Positions 19,225 through 27,283 of a stretch of DNA of 27,886 nucleotides are shown piece after piece (position 1 is the first letter of the stretch; every line of letters starts with the position of its first letter). A model generated the notes under the pieces. It was not told the origin of the DNA, did not search any database, and saw only the letters and a list, made by a program, of their open reading frames with translations. The stretch is taken from positions 1-27,886 of the IMG/VR virus record IMGVR_UViG_3300020172_003650; one strand, given 5' to 3'. The position numbers and the translations under genes were made by a program. Origin of the DNA: a virus.

Positions 19225-20994
19225 ATGTCAAATTTAAAACCGATTGGAAGTGAAAAACTTACAGGTCAAAATAAACTAAATAGAATTATGGAGATTGCTC
19301 GTTTTAACGAAGTAATACCACAATCAATTAACGAGACCGCTAAGTCAGAATATTCTGTGTCTCTAGCCGATGGGCATAATTATCAAATTGTTAGAGAAAG
19401 ACAAGGATATATTATTAAAAAAACTATTTCTGAATCAGGCACTGATTATCTTGAGCCAATGAAGAATAGAAAATATTATTCATCATATTCTCAAGCATTC
19501 AAGAGATTGAATCTTGTTGCTGGAGAATTAAATAGATTAAACGAAAACGAAGAAGGTGTTTCGTTATATGGAGAACAAAAGAAATTTGTATTAAAAACTC
19601 CAAAACCTGAAATGCCTGAAGCTCCTGTGGCACCACCAATGGCACCACCAATTGCGCCACCAGCAGTTCCATCACCAGAATTACCACCAGCACCTGATAT
19701 GGGTGATGAAGGAATGGATATGGGTGATGAAGGAATGGAAATGGGTGATGAAGGAATGGATATGGGTGATGAAGGAATGGATATGGGTGGTAATGATAGT
19801 GAAGAACAAGTTAGCTTTAAAACAATCCAAAAATTAACAGGAAAATTAACTCAAAAAATTAGAGTTCTTGATAACGAAGAAGGAATGACTTCTGAAGATA
19901 TTAAATACGTTATTAATATGGTATTATCTTCTTTAGAATTAGGTTCTTTATCTGAAGAAGATAAAGAAGATATTATGTCTAAGTTTGAAGAACAAGAAGA
20001 AGATTTTGGAAATGATATGGGTGGAGATGATATGGATGGAGAAGATTTAACTGACGATAGTGAAGTTGAAAATATCCAATCTGATATGGACATCCCTGTT
20101 GAAGGCGAAATGGAAGAAGGGGACATGTATGGGTCGTTTGGTAATATGAAGAGAAAAGATTACAAGGGTGACAACTATTACGATAATAATGACAGACAAG
20201 TTAGAGATTCTGATTTATATGGAATAGCTGGTGATGATTTTGACACAGAAGAATTTGATACTTTCCAAAAATTGTATGACAAATATGGAGACAAACAATC
20301 TTTTTTTAATAAAAGAGATGGTGAACGTATGTTTAACATTTATAAGGAAAAAACAGGTAAACCATTTAAGTTAAAAACAAGAAAAAGTGAAATGGAAGAA
20401 GGTGACATGTATGGTTCATTCGGTAATATGTCAAGAAGTGATTATAAAGGTGATAAATACTATGACGAAAAAAATAAATTTGCTAAAAGTGACGATGTTT
20501 ATGGTATAGGCGGAGATGATTTTGATACAGAAGAATTTGATACGTTCCAAAAATTGCATGACAAATATGGTGATAAGCAATCTTGGTTTAACAAAAGAGA
20601 TGGTGAAAGAATGTTTGACAAATATAAAGAAATGACAGGTAAACCATTTAAGGTAAAAACAAGAAAAGTTGAAAACGGAGCAATCTTTGATAGTATCTTT
20701 GGTGAATCTAAAGTTGATAAAGTTATTTCAAAATACTTTGAGGTTTCAAAAAAAGAAATCAATGAAGGTAAAGAAAAACAAGTTCAAAAAACTTTAAAAA
20801 TAAAATCTGATGTTAAAAAAATTATGGAATCTGTTGTTAAAATGACCGAAACCATTGAACAAGAATTGGCATCTAAAAAATATTTAGAAAAAAACCCTAA
20901 TACTAAATTTATTGGTGTAACTAATAAGAAAAATTTAGTGTTTGAAAATAACGGTAAACAAGTAAAAATATCACCTAACGGATTATTAGTATGA
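19225..20994 (+). CDS. Large acidic structural-type protein with tandem repeats
   Basis: 589 residues. The N-terminal domain (1-120) is rich in aromatics and Lys. A Pro/Ala linker (EAPVAPPMAPPIAPP) and 4.5 copies of a 7-residue repeat (DMGDEGM) follow. A helical acidic region (about 195-290) leads to two tandem copies of a 94-residue module (295-388 and 389-482), each starting EMEEGDMYGSFGNM and containing DDFDTEEFDTFQKL, NKRDGERMF and TGKPFK. The basic helical C-terminus ends KQVKISPNGLLV. The position before the terminase and the composition suggest a head or internal virion protein. No family recognised. Its TGA overlaps the ATG of the next gene. Confidence 0.6.
   Translation: MSNLKPIGSEKLTGQNKLNRIMEIARFNEVIPQSINETAKSEYSVSLADGHNYQIVRERQGYIIKKTISESGTDYLEPMKNRKYYSSYSQAFKRLNLVAGELNRLNENEEGVSLYGEQKKFVLKTPKPEMPEAPVAPPMAPPIAPPAVPSPELPPAPDMGDEGMDMGDEGMEMGDEGMDMGDEGMDMGGNDSEEQVSFKTIQKLTGKLTQKIRVLDNEEGMTSEDIKYVINMVLSSLELGSLSEEDKEDIMSKFEEQEEDFGNDMGGDDMDGEDLTDDSEVENIQSDMDIPVEGEMEEGDMYGSFGNMKRKDYKGDNYYDNNDRQVRDSDLYGIAGDDFDTEEFDTFQKLYDKYGDKQSFFNKRDGERMFNIYKEKTGKPFKLKTRKSEMEEGDMYGSFGNMSRSDYKGDKYYDEKNKFAKSDDVYGIGGDDFDTEEFDTFQKLHDKYGDKQSWFNKRDGERMFDKYKEMTGKPFKVKTRKVENGAIFDSIFGESKVDKVISKYFEVSKKEINEGKEKQVQKTLKIKSDVKKIMESVVKMTETIEQELASKKYLEKNPNTKFIGVTNKKNLVFENNGKQVKISPNGLLV
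19696..19791 (+). repeat. 21-nt tandem repeat encoding DMGDEGM
   Basis: Four full copies (19696, 19717, 19738, 19759) of a 21-nt unit beginning GATATGGGTGATGAAGG, the third with GAAATG. A partial fifth copy diverges at GGTGGTAATG. Confidence 0.92.
20107..20670 (+). repeat. 282-nt tandem duplication in acidic protein gene
   Basis: Two in-frame copies start at 20107 and 20389 (both GAAATGGAAGAAGG). They keep the same reading order but show scattered substitutions, so this is an old duplication. Each encodes the 94-residue EMEEGDMYGSFGN module. Confidence 0.85.
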
Positions 20995-21386
20995 GTTATC
21001 TAACTTATGTGAATGGACTAGGTCCTAACTATAAGGGCGATAATCTTTACGAATTTATATTTTCCGATGATTTAGATGTGTGGGGAGAATCTTGGGAAAG
21101 TAAACCTTCCAATGGATACCCAACACCACCTGAATTAAAATACGTTAAAAAAGTGGGAGTTCTGAGAAATACTGATATAAAATTGGAATTGATTCAGAAC
21201 TCCGATTTTTTTTGTATGGTAGACGCTATGGATGATATTGTCGCATTGGCGTGGGAAACAGAAGAATCTGAAGGTCAAAAAAGATTGGTATTTAGATTTG
21301 GAAGTACCGAACAAGAAATTAAAGATAAGCTCTACGAAAGAGACCTAATTTTAGAATTTGAAAAAAAAGTAATATATGAAAACTAA
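20991..21386 (+). CDS. Hypothetical protein (131 aa) in structural block
   Basis: Starts with ATGA overlap on the preceding stop and overlaps the next gene by 11 nt, so it is tightly coupled on both sides. N-terminus MSYLTYVNGLGPNYKGDNLYEFIFSDDLDVWGESW; the N-terminal half is aromatic-rich, with a PTPPELKYVKKVGVL segment. The C-terminal half is a charged helix. The GLGPNYKGDNLYEFIFSD pattern suggests a conserved small cytoplasmic phage protein, role unknown. Confidence 0.65.
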   Translation: MSYLTYVNGLGPNYKGDNLYEFIFSDDLDVWGESWESKPSNGYPTPPELKYVKKVGVLRNTDIKLELIQNSDFFCMVDAMDDIVALAWETEESEGQKRLVFRFGSTEQEIKDKLYERDLILEFEKKVIYEN

Positions 21387-22275
21387 CATAAAAGCACTTC
21401 AATTAATTGAAAAAGGACTTTCGTCCAATACAGTAAGTAAATTAACAGAATCACAAATTAATACACTACACTCAAAATTATTTGTTAATTTATTAAGTGA
21501 ACAATCTAAGGCAACTACATCTGTCAGTAGTAAAAACCCAAACGCACCTACACTAGCAAAAAATTTAAATGCTCAAGGTGTTAATGTTACAATGACTGAA
21601 AAAGAAATTGATGAAGACGATACTTTAGATATAACTAAAGACCCTGATGCAACAGATGATGGAATGGGAATATTTGAAGTTAATGACGAAAATAAACCAA
21701 ATCCTTGGGCTATTTGTCATACACAAGTTGGACCTAAAAAATCAAGAAAATGGGAAAGATGTGTTAGAGAAATAAAAAAACAGTTGAAAGAAGGAAAAAA
21801 TCCCGTATCTTTGTTCCTAGAAAATCAAATAACAAAAATCGTGGAAAAACATATGCCTCCAAAAATCACAAAAGGTGATTTAATTAAACACATTACAGAA
21901 TCTGGTTCAAATTTTGCAACAAAACATCTTCAAACTGGATTTGGAACTGAAGTAGCACCTTCAAAACCAAAACCAAAAGTGGAGCCTGGAACAAAGGAAA
22001 CACCAAAGACAAGACCAAATCCTTTTAAGAACCCAAATCCTAATGTACATCCCGCCCCTAAAGCAAAAAAGAGTGAAAACAATGAACAACAACCCGAACC
22101 AATAACAAAACCAGCACCAACAAAACCAATAACCAAACCAACACCAAAAACAAGACCAAATCCTTTTAAGAATCCAAATCCTGGTGTACACCCCGCTCCT
22201 AAAGCAAAAAAAGTTTCACCTGAACAAGCAAAAGATACGGTTATAGACGTAATAATGAAAATGTTAGAAAAATAA
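21376..22275 (+). CDS. NPWAIC-motif protein with Pro-rich duplicated tail
   Basis: 299 residues. Near residues 108-142 is NPWAICHTQVGPKKSRKWERCVREIKKQLKEGKNP, a Cys-paired motif I recall from many large phage and metagenomic proteins (NPWAIC...E.CV..VK). The C-terminal third is a Pro/Lys linker containing a duplicated 22-residue segment (KTRPNPFKNPNP-x-VHPAPKAKK at 211-232 and 258-279). A helix of about 18 residues closes the protein. This looks like a virion or scaffold component with a flexible basic tail. The next gene begins 2 nt after the stop. Confidence 0.6.
   Translation: MKTNIKALQLIEKGLSSNTVSKLTESQINTLHSKLFVNLLSEQSKATTSVSSKNPNAPTLAKNLNAQGVNVTMTEKEIDEDDTLDITKDPDATDDGMGIFEVNDENKPNPWAICHTQVGPKKSRKWERCVREIKKQLKEGKNPVSLFLENQITKIVEKHMPPKITKGDLIKHITESGSNFATKHLQTGFGTEVAPSKPKPKVEPGTKETPKTRPNPFKNPNPNVHPAPKAKKSENNEQQPEPITKPAPTKPITKPTPKTRPNPFKNPNPGVHPAPKAKKVSPEQAKDTVIDVIMKMLEK
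22006..22212 (+). repeat. Duplicated 66-nt Pro-rich coding segment
   Basis: 66-nt copies at 22006-22071 and 22147-22212, in frame and separated by 75 nt. They encode KTRPNPFKNPNP with N or G, then VHPAPKAKK. Confidence 0.88.
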
Positions 22276-22277
22276 TT

Positions 22278-23588
22278 ATGGCAAAGAAAATAAGAGAACA
22301 AATAGATTACGGTAATACACCTGAGAGAATGGACCCAAATTTGGAAAGAAAATTGGGTAGTCCTGAGAATTTATACGCAAAAAATCCAGCAATGAAAAAA
22401 GGTTCGGCTGATGTACAACGATTAGTTAGTCAAAGATTTCAAAAAGTTGCTGATAAATTAAGAGAAGTTACAGGAATTGAAGACCTTAGTTCTCAACAAG
22501 TTCAGGGAATGGTTTATCAAGAAATGATGAGAAAACTTCCTGGTATTATGAGAATTGAATCGCAACATAGGGATGAACTTATTGAATTGGCAAAAGAAGC
22601 GTCATTAGAGGAAGCTGAAGTACCTAAAGGAAGGTATCAAATTGAAGCTATTTTAGGTATGCCAGACAGTTCAAATTTTAAATTTAAACCTGAGGACGAT
22701 GAAGAGGATGATGAAGAGGAAAAAGATGAACCATTAGAATTTCCATCATTTGATGTTGAAGATTTAACAGATGAAGAACAATTAGAAATTGAAAAACATA
22801 AAAGAAATATTATAAATGCTATTATTCAAGGGGCGGCTAAAAGAGGTCATTATCTTTTTCAAAAACCTGAAGTAAAGGCTAGATTGGATGCTATTAGTCC
22901 AACACTTTATGGTGATTATTTAGGTATTATGGCAATAAATGATTTCTTATATTTTACTATGGAACAGATGATTGAGATGATGAGTCAAACAGGTCAAGGT
23001 GTTGCAGGTAAAGTTGAATTAGGTGATGCTGATGATGAAGAAGGTGATGAAGAAGGCGATGAAAACGAAGAACCGTCACCAGACACTAAAATCACAGCAA
23101 CAGGTTTAATATTTCCAATATTATGTCATGAAATTATTAAAGGGTTGGAAGAAGTGAAAGGTCGTTCTGGAAACTCAAAAAATCCAAGTTTATCTAAAAA
23201 AGTTCAAAACCAAACTGATATATTATCAAATGAACCAATGCAATTAAGAATAGGTCCTGAAATTGTTGAAAAAATACGTTTGGCTCTTCCTGATGAAATG
23301 TTTGAACCTGAGAATAAAGGTTTAATAAACTTTTTTCATATACTATTATATCAAATACCTGCCCAAGAATTTTTAGAAATTATTGGAAATGTAATATCTG
23401 AAGATGCTGCGAAAGTTAGAAAGGCGACTTTGAAATTTCAAGAAATTGTGAAAGAAGCCAAAATAATGAAAGACGAATTTGAAAATTACAAAGAAGAAGA
23501 AAACATTGATTCTGATGATTCTGATGAAGATGATGATGAGGGATTAGATGATTTTTTAGGGAGTTTAGGAATATCAAGACCTAAATAA
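22278..23588 (+). CDS. Acidic hypothetical protein upstream of terminase
   Basis: 436 residues. Helical throughout, with three acidic blocks (EDDEEDDEEEKDE about 139-151; GDADDEEGDEEGDENEE about 250-266; DSDDSDEDDDEGLDD near the C-terminus). Two central helical domains (LGMPDSSNFKFKP; GLIFPILCHEIIKGLEEVKG) alternate with them. No family recognised. It directly precedes the large terminase, so a small-terminase, scaffold or DNA-mimic role could be proposed; no helix-turn-helix is evident, so I do not assign one. Starts 2 nt after the preceding stop in TAATTATG context. Confidence 0.6.
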   Translation: MAKKIREQIDYGNTPERMDPNLERKLGSPENLYAKNPAMKKGSADVQRLVSQRFQKVADKLREVTGIEDLSSQQVQGMVYQEMMRKLPGIMRIESQHRDELIELAKEASLEEAEVPKGRYQIEAILGMPDSSNFKFKPEDDEEDDEEEKDEPLEFPSFDVEDLTDEEQLEIEKHKRNIINAIIQGAAKRGHYLFQKPEVKARLDAISPTLYGDYLGIMAINDFLYFTMEQMIEMMSQTGQGVAGKVELGDADDEEGDEEGDENEEPSPDTKITATGLIFPILCHEIIKGLEEVKGRSGNSKNPSLSKKVQNQTDILSNEPMQLRIGPEIVEKIRLALPDEMFEPENKGLINFFHILLYQIPAQEFLEIIGNVISEDAAKVRKATLKFQEIVKEAKIMKDEFENYKEEENIDSDDSDEDDDEGLDDFLGSLGISRPK

Positions 23589-23593
23589 TATGT

Positions 23594-25357
23594 GTGAATA
23601 AAGAACAATTAATTATAGAAGTTACGAAGTGCATGAGAAATACTCCTTATGCACTTCGTACTTATTTACAAACATTTGATAATACTGTTTCCAAGTATGT
23701 TCCATTAGATTTATTTCCAGACCAAGTTAAGTTAATAACCGATTATGACGCTTATAATGAAAATGTTGCGTTAAAGTATCGTCAAGCAGGTGTTTCAACT
23801 GTAACCGCAGCTTGGGCATCCAAAAGATTAGCTTTCGCCAAAAAAAGTAAACCTGAGAAAATTCTAATTATTGCCAATAAATTGGATACCGCTGTGGAAA
23901 TGGCTAACAAAGTTAGGGCATTCACAGAACAATGGCCTAAATGGGTTGGTATTGAATTTTCACAAGAAAAAAATGCACAAAGACATTTCAAGTTAAATAA
24001 TGATTGTGAGGTTAAAGCCGTTGCAACATCAAAAGATGCTCTTCGTGGTTATACCCCAACCATTCTAATATTTGATGAGGCGGCATATATTGAAGCCGAT
24101 AGTGATTTTTGGGCTGCTTGTATGGCTTCACTATCTACGGGTGGTAAAGTTATTGTTGTATCAACACCAAACGGATACGACCCAATTTACTACGAAATTT
24201 ATGACCAATCATTAAGAGGAATGAATGATTTCAAAATCTCTGAAATGTTTTGGTATAGAGACCCAAGATATACAAAAGATTTATATATGGTTAAAACTAA
24301 AGATATTGTTCATTTTCTATTAAACAGAGAAGAATACAATCTTGATGAAACCGTAATTGACTTATCTACGGAAAACTCATATGACAGAGACCATACAAGG
24401 GTTACTGATTATATTGCTCAGGGATATAAACCGTGTTCTTCTTGGTTTGAGGGTATGGTTAAAAAACTTAAATTTGATAGAAGAAAAGTTGCTCAGGAAT
24501 TAGAATGTAATTTCTTAGGTTCGGGTGATAACGTATTTGACTCTGATTTAATGCAAAATATTGCCAAAAACCAAACACGAGAACCATCGGCAAAAATGAT
24601 GGGAGGAGGGTTATGGATTTTTAAAGAACCTGTAAATGGACATAAGTACGTTATGGGTGTGGATGTTTCTAGAGGGGATTCTGAGGACTTTTCGTGTATA
24701 GAGATAATTGACTTTGACACAAGGGAACAAGTGTTGGAATACGTAGGAAAAATACCACCAGACGTAACTGCAGAGATTGCGTATAAGTGGGGAACGATGT
24801 ATAATGCATATTGTGTTGTGGATTTAACTGGAGGTATGGGAGTATCAACGGCAAGAAAACTACAAGAACTTGGATATCAATCAGGATTATATGTTGACAA
24901 TGTGGATACAAGTAATAAATGGAAGTGGGACCCAAAGGTAAATGAAAAAATACCAGGGATTAACTTTAACAATAAAAGGGTTCAGATTATATCATCATTT
25001 GAGGAAGCGGTTAGACACGGATTTACTGTATATTCAAGTAGATTATACAATGAAATGAATACTTTTGTTTATATCAATGGAAGACCCGACCACCAAAAAA
25101 ACCATCACGATGATTGTATTATGGCAATTTCTATGGCGTTATATGTTGCAGAAAAATCATTCCAATCATTAGAAAAAGTTACCAATCATACCAAAGCTAT
25201 GATTAATTCTTGGGCAACAACTGTTAATGAAAATAAAAATTCTTCCGATTTTTTTAATCCAATGATTCCTCAAATGGGTAGAAACAATAATATGAGTAAT
25301 AATGGTGATGCAACAAAGGCGGACTATCAGAAGTATGGGTGGTTATTTGGTGGATAA
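23594..25357 (+). CDS. terL: Terminase large subunit (gp17-like)
   Basis: 587 residues from GTG 23594, 5 nt after the upstream stop. ATPase: Walker A region KYRQAGVST (61-69), Walker B ILIFDEAAY (157-165), coupling motif VVSTPNG (188-194). RNase H-fold nuclease: MGVDVSRGDSED (Asp357), CVVDLTGGMG (Asp410), NHHDDCIMA (Asp506/507). It packages DNA into the prohead through the portal and cuts at headful. The Walker A has Val where most terminases have the P-loop Lys (GVST instead of GKST), a known type of deviation in some phages; Arg63 may substitute. Followed at once by the portal gene, as in T4-like head modules. Confidence 0.95.
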   Translation: MNKEQLIIEVTKCMRNTPYALRTYLQTFDNTVSKYVPLDLFPDQVKLITDYDAYNENVALKYRQAGVSTVTAAWASKRLAFAKKSKPEKILIIANKLDTAVEMANKVRAFTEQWPKWVGIEFSQEKNAQRHFKLNNDCEVKAVATSKDALRGYTPTILIFDEAAYIEADSDFWAACMASLSTGGKVIVVSTPNGYDPIYYEIYDQSLRGMNDFKISEMFWYRDPRYTKDLYMVKTKDIVHFLLNREEYNLDETVIDLSTENSYDRDHTRVTDYIAQGYKPCSSWFEGMVKKLKFDRRKVAQELECNFLGSGDNVFDSDLMQNIAKNQTREPSAKMMGGGLWIFKEPVNGHKYVMGVDVSRGDSEDFSCIEIIDFDTREQVLEYVGKIPPDVTAEIAYKWGTMYNAYCVVDLTGGMGVSTARKLQELGYQSGLYVDNVDTSNKWKWDPKVNEKIPGINFNNKRVQIISSFEEAVRHGFTVYSSRLYNEMNTFVYINGRPDHQKNHHDDCIMAISMALYVAEKSFQSLEKVTNHTKAMINSWATTVNENKNSSDFFNPMIPQMGRNNNMSNNGDATKADYQKYGWLFGG

Positions 25358-25361
25358 TAAC

Positions 25362-25369
25362 TATTTATA
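25362..25369 (+). promoter_or_regulatory. TATTTATA element upstream of portal gene
   Basis: Exact TATTTATA in the 40-nt terminase-portal gap, 28 nt before the ATG at 25398. It may give the portal gene its own transcript. Confidence 0.4.
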
Positions 25370-25397
25370 TTATCAAGGTAATTAGTAGATTTATAAT

Positions 25398-27260
25398 ATG
25401 GGCGAAAATCAAAATAATTTTACAGTATGGCAGAGATTGTCAAAGACATTCGGACCGAATTCTTTATTAAAACAGGATTATCCAACTTTCACGTTTGATA
25501 AAAAGGAACTTCTGCGCACACCAAATCGCGATGAGTACGAAAGAGAAAAATTACAAGCTCAACAAACATTTTATTTATCAAACCAATGGGCAAAGGTTGA
25601 AAATAACTTATATTCTCAAGCAATTTATTATGAACCATCAAGGTTATCGTCACAATATGATTATGAAAGTATGGAGTACACTCCAGAAATTTCTGCCGCT
25701 TTAGATATCTACGCCGAAGAATCAACAACAACAAATGAAGATGGGTTTATCCTTCAAATTTATTCTGAATCAAAAAGAATAAAATCTGTATTAGCGGATT
25801 TATTTAACAATTCATTAGATATTAACACCAACTTACCTATGTGGACAAGAAACACCTGTAAGTATGGTGATAACTTTGTTTACTTAAAATTAGACCCTGA
25901 AAAAGGGATTGTTGGATGTCAACAATTACCAACAATTGAAATTGAACGTCATGAGGTTGGGGTTACCGCAAAAATATCTGTTGATATCACACAAGAGTTA
26001 GAAAAAGATAAAAAAGCATTACACTTTACTTGGAAGAACAAAAATATGGAATTCCAATCGTGGGAAATTGGTCACTTTAGATTATTGGGTGATGATAGAA
26101 AACTTCCTTATGGTACTTCTATGTTAGAAAAGGCAAGACGTATTTGGAAACAATTATTGTTATCTGAAGATGCAATGTTAATCTACAGAACTTCAAGAGC
26201 CCCCGAAAGAAAATTATTTAAAGTTTTCGTGGGTAATATGAACGATGACGATGTGGAAGCATACGTTAATCGTGTTGCCAGCAAATTCAAAAGAGAACAA
26301 GTTGTGGATAGTAAAACAGGTAATGTGGATATGAGGTTTAACCAAATGGCGGTTGACCAAGATTATTTTATTCCTGTTCGTGACCCAGCAGCACCAGACC
26401 CAATTACAACATTACCAGGAGCAACAAATTTATCAGAGATTGCCGATATTGAATATATTCAAAAGAAATTATTAACAGCTCTTCGTGTTCCAAAAGCCTT
26501 TTTAGGATTTGAAGAAGTTGTTGGTGATGGTAAAAACTTATCATTACAAGATATTCGTTTTGCTCGCACAATTAATAGAATTCAAAAAAGTATGATTGCA
26601 GAACTTAATAAAATTGCAATTGTTCATTTATTTTTATTAGGATTTGAAGATGAATTACAAAATTTTACATTAGGATTAACTAACCCATCAACACAAGCAG
26701 ATTTGTTAAAAATTGATGTTTGGAAAGAAAAAGTTTTATTATACAAAGATTTAGTTGCTGACCCAGGAAACGGTATTCAACCAGTATCTTCTACTTGGGC
26801 TAAGAAACATATTTTCGGATTTTCTGATGAAGAAATTAGACTAGATTTACAACAACAAAGAATTGAAAGAGCTGTTGGTGAAGAACTTAAAGCAACTCCT
26901 ACAGTTATTACTAAAACAGGATTATTTGATAATATTGATAAATTGTATGGTAATACATCAGGAGCAACTGCAAATGCCGCGGCAACCACTACAGGAGAAG
27001 AAGAACCTGGAGGAGGTTTGGGAGCATTCTCACCACCACCACCACCATCAGGAGGGGGGGAAGAAATACCACCGCCAGCAGAATCAACTGAAACACCACC
27101 ACCAGCGGGAGGAGAGGTAACACCAGAATCAAAAATGGCGAGTATGAATATTTTATTAGAAAATACTTTAACAAGGGGAGCAAAATTCCTTGATTTAGGT
27201 CACGGACAAGAATCTTTAGGGGAAATTTCAAAAGAATTAGATAAGTTACTAAACTCGTAG
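25398..27260 (+). CDS. Portal protein (gp20-like)
   Basis: 620 residues. T4-type portal features: SMEYTPEISAALDIYAEESTT, WTRNTCKYGDNFVYLKLDPE, FRLLGDDRKLPYGTSMLEKARRIWKQLLLSEDAMLIYRTSRAPERKLF, and ALRVPKAFLGFEE near residues 360-370. The portal forms the dodecameric ring at the head vertex through which DNA passes. The C-terminal about 90 residues are unusual: an Ala/Thr run and a Pro/Gly-rich linker (FSPPPPPSGGGEEIPPP) precede a final helix (SMNILLENTLTRGAKFLDLG...ISKELDKLL). The start is the ATG after TTATAAT. Confidence 0.93.
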   Translation: MGENQNNFTVWQRLSKTFGPNSLLKQDYPTFTFDKKELLRTPNRDEYEREKLQAQQTFYLSNQWAKVENNLYSQAIYYEPSRLSSQYDYESMEYTPEISAALDIYAEESTTTNEDGFILQIYSESKRIKSVLADLFNNSLDINTNLPMWTRNTCKYGDNFVYLKLDPEKGIVGCQQLPTIEIERHEVGVTAKISVDITQELEKDKKALHFTWKNKNMEFQSWEIGHFRLLGDDRKLPYGTSMLEKARRIWKQLLLSEDAMLIYRTSRAPERKLFKVFVGNMNDDDVEAYVNRVASKFKREQVVDSKTGNVDMRFNQMAVDQDYFIPVRDPAAPDPITTLPGATNLSEIADIEYIQKKLLTALRVPKAFLGFEEVVGDGKNLSLQDIRFARTINRIQKSMIAELNKIAIVHLFLLGFEDELQNFTLGLTNPSTQADLLKIDVWKEKVLLYKDLVADPGNGIQPVSSTWAKKHIFGFSDEEIRLDLQQQRIERAVGEELKATPTVITKTGLFDNIDKLYGNTSGATANAAATTTGEEEPGGGLGAFSPPPPPSGGGEEIPPPAESTETPPPAGGEVTPESKMASMNILLENTLTRGAKFLDLGHGQESLGEISKELDKLLNS

Positions 27261-27268
27261 TATTTATA
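27261..27268 (+). promoter_or_regulatory. TATTTATA element after portal gene
   Basis: Exact TATTTATA immediately after the portal stop, 15 nt before the ATG at 27284. Confidence 0.45.
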
Positions 27269-27283
27269 TTAAAAACCACTAAA

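Noticed and set aside
21930-22301. Gly/Phe-rich minus-strand frames opposite the Pro-rich tail
   Set aside because: Mirror image of a Pro/Lys-rich coding repeat; no start context.
26863-27120. Gln/His-rich plus frame inside the portal gene
   Set aside because: Shifted-frame reading of the portal's Pro/Gly linker.
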